Positions 45,785 through 55,477 of a stretch of 64,000 nucleotides of DNA are shown piece by piece. The stretch is from Mucilaginibacter rubeus (GTDB taxonomy: Bacteria > Bacteroidota > Bacteroidia > Sphingobacteriales > Sphingobacteriaceae). The DNA lies in assembly GCF_003286415.2 (NCBI RefSeq), contig NZ_CP043450.1, positions 2,604,001-2,668,000 on the forward strand. The letters are read 5' to 3'. Every line of letters begins with the position of its first letter. Within the stretch, counting starts at the first letter, position 1. Position numbers and translations under genes: made by a program. Below the pieces are notes generated by a model. The model searched no databases. It was given only the letters and a program-made list of their open reading frames with translations, and was not told the DNA's origin.

Positions 45785-46372
45785 CTACAGGATAAAAATA
45801 AAAAGAAGGGATACCGCTGCGCCACTGAAGTGAGGGTACAACGATCTCAGGAACTTCAGCGCGATGGTAATCTGGTTTTCTACCGTACGCTTGGAAATAT
45901 TCAGCCTTTCCGCTATTTCGTCGTTGCTCAGGTTCTCTACCCGGCTAAGCCAAAAAATTTCCTGGCAGCGGCGCGGCAATTGTTTAAGTACGTTAGTTAA
46001 CTCAGTTTGCAGGTCTTCATATCCAAGCTTAACGTCGGCCTCACTAACTAAAGCAAGTGCAGGTTGTTCCGGTATTTGCTCATAAAATTCAACCTTTTCA
46101 GCAGCTATTGCCCGAAGCTGTTTGTATACGTGATACCTTGCGGTCACCAGTATATACTTCTGAAAATCGATAATCTTTGAGCTATGTCTTTTTTGCCACA
46201 GTGCCACAAAAACATCGTGAACAATCTCCTCGGCAGCGGTATCATCCTTCAAATACTTTTTGGCCGTTTGATAAAGTTTATGCCAATACCTATTGTACAG
46301 GACTACAAAAGCCCTGGAACTATCTGAGACAACAGCCTCCCATAATTCGTTGTCAGTAAGTTTATTGGTCAT
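45785..46372 (-). CDS. ECF sigma factor of the second PUL
   Basis: 195 residues. Region 2 (YWHKLYQTAKKYLKDDTAAEEIVHDVFVALWQ) and region 4 (LKQLPRRCQEIFWLSRVENLSNDEIAERLNISKRTVENQITIALKFLR) are complete. A hydrophobic C-terminal tail (AAVSLLFIFIL) follows. Unlike the other two sigma/FecR pairs in this window, its FecR partner (46528) is divergent rather than downstream. The GH110-like gene lies 85 bases downstream on the same strand. Confidence 0.93.
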   Translation of the reverse strand: MTNKLTDNELWEAVVSDSSRAFVVLYNRYWHKLYQTAKKYLKDDTAAEEIVHDVFVALWQKRHSSKIIDFQKYILVTARYHVYKQLRAIAAEKVEFYEQIPEQPALALVSEADVKLGYEDLQTELTNVLKQLPRRCQEIFWLSRVENLSNDEIAERLNISKRTVENQITIALKFLRSLYPHFSGAAVSLLFIFIL

Positions 46373-46527
46373 GATTGGTGCGTTAAAAATAAAAATTATT
46401 TATCATTTGTAACCGCAGCTGTTACATAAATTTAAATTGATACTTTTTTTTCTAAAGTATGTGTGTTAGCGTTTTCAGAAGCACACTATATATACAACGG
46501 CCTCAATCTCATACGGCCTAACCAATA

Positions 46528-47670
46528 ATGACAACCGAAGAATACATCAAACTGTACGAAAAGTTTAATGCCGGCCAATGTACCCCTGAGGAGGAAAAAC
46601 GCCTTATGGAATTTGAGGATGACTTCAGGTTTCATGAAACTGAAAGCAGCTTACCTCTTAATACTAAAAACAGGCAGAAACGTTCGGCAATATATGCGCG
46701 CATCCGTGCAACATTAAATCCTAAAGCTCAAAACAGAAACTATCGCAGGATGTGGGGTTGGGCGGCTGCAGCTGCGGTTGTCCTGCTGGTTTCAGCCATC
46801 TTCATTTTCCAGACCAAACAGCCGCAAAATAATATTGCGGCCAGCAGGCCACTTGTTAAGCCAATAAAGCCCGGCAGAAATACTGCTATCCTCACGCTGG
46901 CCAACGGATCAAACATAACGCTGGACGATGCAAAAAATGGTGTATTAGCCAAATCGGGTAAAACATCGGTTAAAAAGCTGGCCAACGGACTCATAGCTTA
47001 CAGCAATGAAGGTTCGGCACAACCCGCAGGCGAACCGGCGAAAAATGTGGTAACGGTACCAAGAGGCGGAAAATATTCTATACAGCTACCCGATGGTACG
47101 ATGGTTTGGCTTAATTCATCATCGTCTTTATCATATCCCGTGGCATTTACTGGGGCCGACAGAAGCGTAACCCTAACCGGGGAAGCCTATTTTGAGGTAA
47201 CTAAAAATAAACATCTTCCTTTTATTGTGCATGCCAATGGTGCTGACGTGAAAGTGCTGGGTACTCATTTTAATGTTACAGCGTACGAAGATGAAAAAGA
47301 CATCAAAGCAACTTTGCTTGAAGGTTCGGTAAGCCTATCTAATAATAAAACATCCACATTGTTGATACCGGGCCAGCAGGGTATTGCCGGGCCCGATCAA
47401 CAGATTACCACTAAAACAGTAAATGTAAACCAGGTTATTGCCTGGAAAACCGGCTACTTTATTTTCAGGGACGATGATATCCAGAGCATCATGAGAAAGA
47501 TCTCACGTTGGTACGATGTTGAGGTTGAATACCAGGGCAATGTTACGCGCAAAACCTTTGGCGGCATATACTCCATGAATAAAGATATCAATGAATTATT
47601 GAAGGGACTTGAATTAACTGGATTAATACACTTTAAAATTGAAGAAAGGAGGATAATCGTAATGAATTAA
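46528..47670 (+). CDS. FecR-type anti-sigma factor of the second PUL
   Basis: 380 residues. The N-terminus opens MTTEEYIKLYEKFNAGQCTPEEEKRL, one helix is at about residues 75-94 (WAAAAAVVLLVSAIFIFQ), the FecR domain has DGTMVWLNSSSSLSYP, LTGEAYFEVTKN and VLGTHFNVTAYE, and DUF4974 closes the chain. It is transcribed with SusC and SusD, away from its sigma factor. The 155-base gap between the two starts probably holds both promoters. Confidence 0.95.
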   Translation: MTTEEYIKLYEKFNAGQCTPEEEKRLMEFEDDFRFHETESSLPLNTKNRQKRSAIYARIRATLNPKAQNRNYRRMWGWAAAAAVVLLVSAIFIFQTKQPQNNIAASRPLVKPIKPGRNTAILTLANGSNITLDDAKNGVLAKSGKTSVKKLANGLIAYSNEGSAQPAGEPAKNVVTVPRGGKYSIQLPDGTMVWLNSSSSLSYPVAFTGADRSVTLTGEAYFEVTKNKHLPFIVHANGADVKVLGTHFNVTAYEDEKDIKATLLEGSVSLSNNKTSTLLIPGQQGIAGPDQQITTKTVNVNQVIAWKTGYFIFRDDDIQSIMRKISRWYDVEVEYQGNVTRKTFGGIYSMNKDINELLKGLELTGLIHFKIEERRIIVMN

Positions 47671-47788
47671 CAAGTACTTACGATTATCTGGTAAAAGACC
47701 GGAGGCGTTGGCCCGCCCCCGGTGTAGTGCCAGGTAATCAATGATCAATTGAGCGACAACCAATTATTAATTAAAACCTAACATTCAA

Positions 47789-50700
47789 ATGTATAAAATA
47801 TTTACTGAATCAAAGTTCAGGCGGCATCACTATGCCCTGCTCAAAATTATCCGGATTATGAAATTATCGTGTGCCCTGATTATGCTGGTCATAATGCAGG
47901 TGAGTGCCACTACTTACGCGCAGAAGGTAAGCGTTGACGTAAAACGAGTGCCGCTTGAAGATGTGCTTTTTAATTTACAGCAACAAAGCGGTTACGATTT
48001 TATTTACAGCGCCGACCTTCTGAAAAATACGGCTCCAGTATCACTCTCAATCAAAAACACCAGTATTGATAAAGCGCTGGATAAGCTTTTTGCCGATTTG
48101 CCGCTAATGTACCTCATCAACAAAAAGACAATAACTATAAAAATAAGGCCCGAGCCCGAAGCTCCAGTGACTATACCCGTAAAAGGTAAAATTGTTGATG
48201 AAAAGGGCTTGCCGATACCGGGAGTCAACATACAGATAAAGGGTACCGCTACGGGTACCACCAGTAAAAGCGATGGTTCTTATAGCATCAGTGTTCCCGA
48301 TGGCAATGCTGTATTAATTTTCAGCTTCGTAGATTTCGTAAAACAGGAAATATCAGTTGGCAATAAAACCGATATCAATGTTACCCTTGTTGAAGATAAA
48401 AAGGCCCTTACCGAAGTTGTTGTTACCGGTTACAGTACGCAAAGCAAACACACGTTAACCAGTGCCATCGTATCAGTTAAAGGCGAAGATATGACTAAAC
48501 GTGTCGCGACCGACCCTACGTCGCTTTTGCAGGGTCAGTTACCTGGCCTTTCGGTAATACAAAACTCTGCCGAACCCGGTAACGAAAACGTACAACTGCG
48601 TATTCGCGGATTAGGTACCTTTAGCGCTGCCAGTAACAACCCTTTGGTTATTATTGACGGCATTCCCGGCGATCTTAGTGTTATTAACCCTAATGACATC
48701 GAATCGGCAACTGTCCTTAAAGATGCTGCGGCAGCAACTATTTATGGTTCGCGTGGAGCAAATGGTGTATTGGTGATTAAAACCAAAAAAGGCAAAGGCT
48801 CTGGTGGTCTTGCATTAAGCTATAATTACAATATCGGGTTTGCTACACCCACACGGCTTCCCAAACTGATCACCAATTCTGCTACCTATATGGAATTGTT
48901 AAACGAAGCTGAAGCAAATTCAGGTAACGCGCCTATTTATACCCAGGCACAAATCGACCTGTATAAAAATGCTACCGACCGGGTCAAATATCCAAATCAC
49001 GACTGGCTAAAGGATATGTTCAGGACAGCTACTGTACAAAACCATTACCTTAACCTGGGCGGCGGCAATGACAATACTACTTATAGTATAGGTTTAGGTT
49101 TGACCAATCAACCCGGAACTATGCGTGGTTTCGACTATAAAAAGTACACGCTTGATGTGGGTTTAAATTCAAAAGTCAATAAGCGCGTAACATTAGGAAC
49201 CAATTTCCAGTTTCGTTATGGCGATCGTAGTTACCCGTTTGATAATGCAACAGACCTTTATATTTCAACGCTTGCCCAATCGCCGCTATATCCGGCTCAA
49301 ACACAGGATGGTTTATGGATCACCAAAGCTTATGATAAGGAACTCGGCAATAAAAACCCAGTGTTGTCGTCAACCATATTAACCCATAATCCTAACTATT
49401 ACGGGCAGGGCAATATCTCTCTTGATGTACAAATCTTTGATGCCCTAAAATGGGAAAACCGGGCCGGCGTAAGCTTTAACCTTCAAAAGTATAAAACCTT
49501 TGCCCCTGTTATTCCTCAATACCTGTACAGTGATCTTTCCTACTATCGCAACGCCGATGTGGGTACGCCGGGCCTTACCGCGACAGAACAGGATGAATCG
49601 CATTCAACAATTTATAGCCAGTTGAACTTTCATAAACTGTTTGGCAAGCATGACCTTACTGTATTAGGTGGCGCACAGCAGGAAGTTGATCACTTCAGTA
49701 ACCTTGGCGCCTTCCGCACCAATTATCCCACAAATGATTTGGAAGAAATAGATGCAGGGTCATTAAATGGTCTGAAAAACAACGGTACATCAGGACAATG
49801 GGCTATCAGTTCGTTTTATGGTAACGCCAACTACAACTATGATGACAAATACCTTTTAGGAGCCAGTATGCGCTATGACGGCACCTCACGCCTGCCAAGC
49901 AATAGTCGCTGGGGATTATATGAATCTTTCTCTGCCGGATGGAGGATCTCAAAGGAAAATTTCTTAAAAGACGTATCATGGATAAACGATCTGAAGATCA
50001 GGGGATCATGGGGAAGGCTTGGTAACCAGAATATCGGTAATTATCCATATCAACCTACATTAGTACAAAGTGTATACGCTTTCAATGGCACCATATCCAA
50101 TGGTTTTCAGGCTAATCAGCTCATCGACCCTGCACTTACCTGGGAATCAACCCGCATGACAGATATCGGTCTTGATCTCGTTGCTTTAAACAATAAACTT
50201 ACGTTCACCTTCGACTGGTTTAATAAATACACTTACGACATCCTACGGAATTCTCAGGTGCCGTTAGCTTTAGGTGTAAACGCGCCTACGGTAAACAATG
50301 GCGCGGTAAGCAACAAGGGTATAGAGTTTAGTCTGCATTATCAGGATCGCCCGTCTGAAAAGTTCAGCTATTATGCTACAGCAAATTTCCAGCTATATCG
50401 TAACAAGGTACTCTCTTTTGGCGCTCCTGAAGTTGGCGGCCCGGATCAGCAAACTATTATGCAGAACGGCTACCCTATCAACTCGTTTTACCTATATACC
50501 ATGCAGGGTATTTTCCAAAGCCAGGCCGAAATCAATAGTGCACCCGATCAGTCAAGCCTTGGCGGTGTACCTACCCCGGGCGATATCAGGTACAAGGATA
50601 TCAATGGCGATGGTAAGGTAGATGCTAATGATCGCAGCATTATCCCCGGTCAGTACCCTAAGTTTGAGTATTCCTATACCATGGGCGCTACATGGGGTAA

Positions 50701-51157
50701 TTTTGACGCAAGCGTGCAGCTTTATGGCTCATACGGCAATAAGCTTTACTTGTATAAATGGGGCGTCGATCCTTTTGCGCAAGGCGCTATGCCAACTACC
50801 GATTGGCTGAACCGCTGGACACCGCAAAATCCTTCAACCACAATGCCTAAAATTTATATGGGTTTTTATGGTTATCCTAAAATCACCAGCGTACAGTCAA
50901 CTTATCACCTTTATGCCGCAAGCTTTATGCGGATCAAGAATGTGCAGGTGGGTTATACCTTTCCGCAAAACATGATTAAAGGGGTAAAAACGCTTCGTGT
51001 TTTTGGTTCGGTTGATAACCTTGCCCTATTTACCCCATTAAAACAAGGGGCTGACCCCGAAAGGCAGGACATCAACTACAGGCCCGATGCCTGGTATGGC
51101 TTTGCCGGTTATCCTCAAAACAGGACTTTCACATTTGGTGCATCTGTTCAATTTTAA
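47789..51157 (+). CDS. SusC/RagA-family TonB-dependent glycan transporter with STN domain
   Basis: 1122 residues. A long signal region (first basic part to residue 22, then KLSCALIMLVIMQVSATTYAQ split as the hydrophobic core) leads to an STN domain (about 46-116, RVPLEDVLFNLQQQSGYDFIYS), a regulatory-like beta domain (KGKIVDEKGLPIPGVNIQIKG), a plug (TIYGSRGANGVLVIKTKKG) and a barrel ending in FTFGASVQF. It pairs with the SusD 10 bases downstream. The STN domain and the upstream FecR mark it as a signalling transporter that reports substrate to the sigma factor at 45785-46372. Confidence 0.96.
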   Translation: MYKIFTESKFRRHHYALLKIIRIMKLSCALIMLVIMQVSATTYAQKVSVDVKRVPLEDVLFNLQQQSGYDFIYSADLLKNTAPVSLSIKNTSIDKALDKLFADLPLMYLINKKTITIKIRPEPEAPVTIPVKGKIVDEKGLPIPGVNIQIKGTATGTTSKSDGSYSISVPDGNAVLIFSFVDFVKQEISVGNKTDINVTLVEDKKALTEVVVTGYSTQSKHTLTSAIVSVKGEDMTKRVATDPTSLLQGQLPGLSVIQNSAEPGNENVQLRIRGLGTFSAASNNPLVIIDGIPGDLSVINPNDIESATVLKDAAAATIYGSRGANGVLVIKTKKGKGSGGLALSYNYNIGFATPTRLPKLITNSATYMELLNEAEANSGNAPIYTQAQIDLYKNATDRVKYPNHDWLKDMFRTATVQNHYLNLGGGNDNTTYSIGLGLTNQPGTMRGFDYKKYTLDVGLNSKVNKRVTLGTNFQFRYGDRSYPFDNATDLYISTLAQSPLYPAQTQDGLWITKAYDKELGNKNPVLSSTILTHNPNYYGQGNISLDVQIFDALKWENRAGVSFNLQKYKTFAPVIPQYLYSDLSYYRNADVGTPGLTATEQDESHSTIYSQLNFHKLFGKHDLTVLGGAQQEVDHFSNLGAFRTNYPTNDLEEIDAGSLNGLKNNGTSGQWAISSFYGNANYNYDDKYLLGASMRYDGTSRLPSNSRWGLYESFSAGWRISKENFLKDVSWINDLKIRGSWGRLGNQNIGNYPYQPTLVQSVYAFNGTISNGFQANQLIDPALTWESTRMTDIGLDLVALNNKLTFTFDWFNKYTYDILRNSQVPLALGVNAPTVNNGAVSNKGIEFSLHYQDRPSEKFSYYATANFQLYRNKVLSFGAPEVGGPDQQTIMQNGYPINSFYLYTMQGIFQSQAEINSAPDQSSLGGVPTPGDIRYKDINGDGKVDANDRSIIPGQYPKFEYSYTMGATWGNFDASVQLYGSYGNKLYLYKWGVDPFAQGAMPTTDWLNRWTPQNPSTTMPKIYMGFYGYPKITSVQSTYHLYAASFMRIKNVQVGYTFPQNMIKGVKTLRVFGSVDNLALFTPLKQGADPERQDINYRPDAWYGFAGYPQNRTFTFGASVQF

Positions 51158-51167
51158 TTTGTTAGCA

Positions 51168-52652
51168 ATGAAAAAATATATCATCATATTTATAGCAGCG
51201 TTAGCAGGTTTTACTTCATGTAAAAAACTTGATGTAACGCCTCCCGATAAGTTATCAAACCTCACCTTCTGGAAAACTCCTGCCGATGCCGATTTGGCGC
51301 TCACCGGCGTATACGGCACCCTTTACGCAAGAAGCGGACAAATCTCTACCTATGCCCCAATGTGGTACGAGAATTTCGGCGATAACACCTACACACAAAA
51401 CAACCAGGCCGGCGCGCAACAGGCATTAGTTGCTGGTCTTAATCCATCAAGCGGTGGCTTTGTGGCCGATGGAAGCAACAGCCTTTATATCAATGCCTAT
51501 AAAAGTATAGCGGCATGTAACACTTTTTTGGCCAACGTTGATAAAGTCCTCACCGGCGACAAGCTTACACAATACAAAGGCGAGGTTTACTTTATCCGTG
51601 CGTTCAATTACTTTTTATTAGCCGAAACTTACGGGAATGTGCCTTTGTTAACAGCCGATCCTATCACCTCAGACTTTAAACAAAAGGTAAGCAAATCCTC
51701 AAGGGCGGATGTTTTAAAACTGATTGAGAGTGATCTTAACAACGCTATCTCGGGATTACCTAATCAAAAGTTTAACACCGGTCATGCAGTTAAAGGCTCT
51801 GCTCAGGGCCTGATGGCACGGGTTTTACTGTTTGAAAAGAAGTATCCCGATGCCGCGGCGATGGCTAGATCAATTATAGACGGCGGTCTGTTTTCACTCA
51901 ACAGTAATTATCCCTCAAACTTTTACAAGCCTGATCAGCAAACCAGTCCCGAAATTATGTTTTCGGTACAATATAGCGCCCCTACCATTCCGCATCCCGA
52001 TGCGCTTACCATGATATTAATATTGCCGGGATATGTTGACTTGCAGGGTACTCAGGATATGATCAATGAATACGAGGCTAACGATCCACGAGAAAAAATG
52101 ACCTTCTTTTTTCCAGGTGACACCCCGGCGCAGGGATGGCCTTATCCCGGTACCGTTGGCAAACCCGGCGTTAATAACTGGACTGCCGGTTTCTATCCAT
52201 CAAAAAAATGGCTCGATCCTAAGATCGTTAACCCGCAGCCGGGCTTGCTTGATGATCAGGACTATGTATGGATAAGATTTGCCGATGTTAAACTGATGTA
52301 TGCCGAAGCTCAAAACGAGGCTGCAGGTCCCGACGCAAGTGTTTACAAACAAATCAACGAAGTAAGGGCGCGTCCGGGCGTAAATATGCCCGCGCTTGCT
52401 GCCGGTTTATCTCAGGCTGATATGAGAGCAAAGATAAGGCATGAGCGTCGTGTAGAATTGGCATTGGAAGGCTTCCGTTATTTTGATATGCGACGCTGGG
52501 GCATAGCCAAAGATAAGTTGAACGGTTTCATTCAAAATCCGCTGATCCCGGCAACAAAAACTATTTATAAAGACAACTTTGATTTTTGGCCGCTGCCACA
52601 ATCAGAGGTTGACAGAAACGCTCCGGCACTGATCCAGAATGATGGATATTAA
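51168..52652 (+). CDS. SusD/RagB-family glycan-binding lipoprotein
   Basis: 494 residues, lipobox GFTSC (Cys18). SusD segments include YKGEVYFIRAFNYFLLAETYGNVPL, VKGSAQGLMARVLLFEKKYPDAA, FADVKLMYAEAQNEAAGP and RHERRVELALEGFRYFDMRRWG. The start is placed at ATG 51168, which begins the signal peptide and lies 10 bases after SusC; the longer frame from 51087 overlaps SusC and has no signal. The gene ends the transcript, with a strong terminator at 52667-52708. Confidence 0.95.
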   Translation: MKKYIIIFIAALAGFTSCKKLDVTPPDKLSNLTFWKTPADADLALTGVYGTLYARSGQISTYAPMWYENFGDNTYTQNNQAGAQQALVAGLNPSSGGFVADGSNSLYINAYKSIAACNTFLANVDKVLTGDKLTQYKGEVYFIRAFNYFLLAETYGNVPLLTADPITSDFKQKVSKSSRADVLKLIESDLNNAISGLPNQKFNTGHAVKGSAQGLMARVLLFEKKYPDAAAMARSIIDGGLFSLNSNYPSNFYKPDQQTSPEIMFSVQYSAPTIPHPDALTMILILPGYVDLQGTQDMINEYEANDPREKMTFFFPGDTPAQGWPYPGTVGKPGVNNWTAGFYPSKKWLDPKIVNPQPGLLDDQDYVWIRFADVKLMYAEAQNEAAGPDASVYKQINEVRARPGVNMPALAAGLSQADMRAKIRHERRVELALEGFRYFDMRRWGIAKDKLNGFIQNPLIPATKTIYKDNFDFWPLPQSEVDRNAPALIQNDGY

Positions 52653-52666
52653 TAAGGAGCGGTAAT

Positions 52667-52708
52667 AAAAAAACGCCTTACGGATTTAGCCCGTAAGGCG
52701 TTTTTTTT
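52667..52708 (+). terminator. Strong intrinsic terminator after the second SusCD pair
   Basis: Stem CGCCTTACGG (52674-52683) pairs with CCGTAAGGCG (52691-52700) over a 7-base loop, flanked by seven As and eight Ts. The A/T flanks let it act in both directions. Confidence 0.92.
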
Positions 52709-52748
52709 GTTGTTAATTCTTGAATCCTTAAAATCCTGATTCAGGCAA

Positions 52749-53465
52749 TTACTTCTTCCATCCCATCGCGTACTTGATTCCGCCAAGCAAATGTTTCAAA
52801 TATAACGGATCGGCGTATGATTCATCTGTGTGGCCTAATTCTGTATAAAAGGCCCTTCCCCCGTCAAAGTTATGATACCATGCCATTGGATGATTGTCGC
52901 CATTCTCGCCGCCGGTGTAGCTTTTTTCATCTATCTTGATCAATACGTGTAGGTCGTCACCTATCCATTTATAGTTATACCATTCGTCCCAGCGTTTCCA
53001 GGTTTGCGGCAAATGTTTGGTAGCGATAAAATTACGGTCAACTACGTTTAAAGTAGCATCCTGTTGTTTGGGGTGACTTTTAAAATAGGCGCCAACCAAT
53101 TTACCATACCATGGCCAGTCATATTCAGTATCTGTAGCGGCATGCACCCCAACAAAACCGCCGCCGCCTTTAATATATTGTTCAAAGGCTGCCTGTTGTG
53201 TATCGTTCAAGACATCGCCGGTGGTACTTAAAAATATTACAGCTTTGTACTGCTTCAGGTTACCGGCAGTAAATTTTGTAGCGTCGGTGGTGCTATCCAC
53301 ATCAAAATTGTTTTCCTGACCTAATTTCATAATGGCAGGTACCCCTACCGCTATAGAGTTATGATGAAAACCAGCCGTTTTGCAAAATACAAGTACTTTG
53401 TCCTTTGCAATTACCTGGCTTATCGATGCGCCTATCAACAGGCATATGGTGATTAGTTTTTTCAT
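52749..53465 (-). CDS. Secreted ThuA-like protein
   Basis: 238 residues with a signal peptide (MKKLITICLLIGASISQ, cut near VIAK). The rest is one ThuA domain, a glutamine-amidotransferase-like fold: KVLVFCKTAGFHHNSI, YKAVIFLSTTGDVLN, GGGFVGVHAATDTEYDWPWYG, HPMAWYHNFDGGRAFYTELGHTDESY. ThuA proteins are linked to metabolism of trehalose and other sugars, often in clusters with oxidoreductases that form 3-keto sugars. The GMC oxidoreductase gene lies 114 bases upstream on the same strand, which supports such a role. The enzymatic activity of the family is not firmly established. Confidence 0.87.
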   Translation of the reverse strand: MKKLITICLLIGASISQVIAKDKVLVFCKTAGFHHNSIAVGVPAIMKLGQENNFDVDSTTDATKFTAGNLKQYKAVIFLSTTGDVLNDTQQAAFEQYIKGGGGFVGVHAATDTEYDWPWYGKLVGAYFKSHPKQQDATLNVVDRNFIATKHLPQTWKRWDEWYNYKWIGDDLHVLIKIDEKSYTGGENGDNHPMAWYHNFDGGRAFYTELGHTDESYADPLYLKHLLGGIKYAMGWKK

Positions 53466-53489
53466 TTGTTTTACTTTTTACAGTGAATG

Positions 53490-53524
53490 GTTGATTAAGT
53501 TGACTAATTAAGCAGTTGATTAAG
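53490..53524. repeat. Short direct repeat in the ThuA-GMC gap
   Basis: GTTGATTAAG occurs at 53490-53499 and 53515-53524 with a related TTGACTAATTAAG between. It is a degenerate tandem array in a 114-base intergenic gap. No protein-binding role can be assigned. Confidence 0.4.
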
Positions 53525-53579
53525 GGAATGAAACAGAAATGGCCCCACTCACCCATTCAACTACTCACCACCCACCAAA

Positions 53580-55289
53580 TTATATATTTCCCTTCTTTAA
53601 TTCATCTACAGCGAAATGAGCAGCACGGGCCGTCATAGCCATATAAGTTAACGACGGATTTTGACAAGCCGACGAGGTCATGGCAGCACCATCGGTAACG
53701 AAAACGTTTTTGGCATCCCAAACCTGGTTATTGCCATTAAGCACTGAGGTTTTAGGATCACGGCCCATACGTGCTGTCCCCATCTCGTGGATGCCATCGC
53801 CAACATGATGACCTCGGTCGTGCGTTTCAATGTTTTTCACACCGGCACTTTCCAGCATAGCTTTGGCTTCTTTAATGATATCAACCCGCATTTTCTTTTC
53901 GTTATCCTTTATCTCCGCGTCCATCGCTAATATTGGTAACCCCCATTTATCCTTACGTGTTTTATCAAGGGTGATTTTATTTTCGTGATAAGGCAGCAAC
54001 TCGCCAAAACCACCAATACCAATTGTCCATGGCCCTGGTTCTGTAAGCGCGTCCTTGTATTGGGCTCCAATATTGTATTCGGCAATTTCACGGTTCCAGC
54101 CCATACGGCTTGCCGCGCCCTGGTAACCGAAGCCACGAAGATAATCACGTTTATCACCAAAGAGGTTGGCAAAACGGACTACATAAATACCATTTGCCCG
54201 GCGACCATAATAATATTTATCCTCAAAACCTTCAACCAGTCCGCTTGCGCCAAGGTTATAATGATGATCCATAATGTTGTGACCAAGCTCGCCACTACTG
54301 CTACCTAAGCCATCAGGCCAGATATCTGTAGCCGAATTCATCAATACCCAGGCACTATTGAGGGCAGAGGCATTAACGAAAACTATTTTTGAATAATACT
54401 CATAGGTTTGATTGGTTTCCGCATCAAGCACCTCAACTCCTTTGGCCTTTTTCGTGTCTTTATCATATAGTATTTTAGTAACTATAGAATATGGCCTTAC
54501 CGTTAAGTTCCCGGTAGCTAAAGCAGCAGGCAGTGTTGATGATTGCGTACTGAAGTATCCACCAAAAGGACAACCCTCCCAGCACCTGTTTCTGAACTGG
54601 CAAGCCGTACGGCCGGGAATGGCGGCTGTTAAATTAGCCGAACGACCGATGATCATATGCCTGGTGCCGTTATAGTTCTTTTTGATGCGTGCAGCTACAT
54701 CCTTTTCAACCACGTTCATATCCATCGGCGGTAAATAATGCCCGTCAGGCAATTGTGGTAAGCCTTCTAAAGAGCCGCTGATGCCTGCAAACTTTTCTAC
54801 ATGATCATACCATGGGGCAAGATCTTTATAACGGATAGGCCAGTCAATAGCCCAGCCATCTTTAGCGTTAGCTTCAAAATCAAAATCACTCCAGCGGTAA
54901 CTCTGCCTTCCCCATAAAATAGAACGGCCGCCGAGCTGGTATGAACGCCACCAGTTAAAAGGCTTGATCTCGGTATATGGAGCGGCTTGCTCGTCGGTCC
55001 AATAATCCATGATAGGTTCAGTAGCGCCCCAACCACGGGAAATTACCGGGCGTTGTTTACGCTCGGCCTGGGTTGGCCTTCCGGCATGATGAAAGTCCCA
55101 GGGATCCTTACTGGCGGTTTTATAATCTTTGATGTGCTCAAAGTTGCGGCCGCGTTCAAGCATGATAGTTTTTAAACCGAGTTCGCTTAATTCTTTAGCT
55201 GCCCAGCCACCGCTGATACCCGAGCCTATTACAATGGCATCATAAGTATTGCCAGCTTTGGCCTTGCCGTTTATGTTACTTAATGGCAT
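53580..55289 (-). CDS. GMC-family FAD oxidoreductase
   Basis: 569 residues. The FAD-binding motif is YDAIVIGSGISGGWAAKEL near the N-terminus. The family segments QLGGRSILWGRQSYRW and HEMGTARMGRDPKTSVLN and the C-terminal VTDGAAMTSSACQNPSLTYMAMTARAA follow, with the active-site His in HEMGTARM. A four-Cys cluster-like segment (CQFRNRCWEGCPFGGY) is typical of the gluconate-2-dehydrogenase/sugar dehydrogenase branch. It probably oxidises a sugar or glycoside, perhaps at C3. No Tat-type signal or small subunit gene is visible beside it, although related enzymes often have one. Confidence 0.9.
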   Translation of the reverse strand: MPLSNINGKAKAGNTYDAIVIGSGISGGWAAKELSELGLKTIMLERGRNFEHIKDYKTASKDPWDFHHAGRPTQAERKQRPVISRGWGATEPIMDYWTDEQAAPYTEIKPFNWWRSYQLGGRSILWGRQSYRWSDFDFEANAKDGWAIDWPIRYKDLAPWYDHVEKFAGISGSLEGLPQLPDGHYLPPMDMNVVEKDVAARIKKNYNGTRHMIIGRSANLTAAIPGRTACQFRNRCWEGCPFGGYFSTQSSTLPAALATGNLTVRPYSIVTKILYDKDTKKAKGVEVLDAETNQTYEYYSKIVFVNASALNSAWVLMNSATDIWPDGLGSSSGELGHNIMDHHYNLGASGLVEGFEDKYYYGRRANGIYVVRFANLFGDKRDYLRGFGYQGAASRMGWNREIAEYNIGAQYKDALTEPGPWTIGIGGFGELLPYHENKITLDKTRKDKWGLPILAMDAEIKDNEKKMRVDIIKEAKAMLESAGVKNIETHDRGHHVGDGIHEMGTARMGRDPKTSVLNGNNQVWDAKNVFVTDGAAMTSSACQNPSLTYMAMTARAAHFAVDELKKGNI

Positions 55290-55477
55290 AGTTTATAAAT
55301 TGGTTTGAAATTGGATGAAACAAGTATATCAATTAAAATCAATTATTGCAATCGATTGTGAAAATTATGAATCATGATTTTCAAGATTGATGGATTACCT
55401 TGATCGTAGTATCCAATTCAAGTATCATGAAATCCTCAAATCCTAAAAATCATAGTTCTTTTATTTATTTTTACACC

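Noticed and set aside
53985..54308. 107-residue plus-strand frame inside the GMC gene
   Set aside because: Antisense shadow; the GMC frame has strong motifs throughout.
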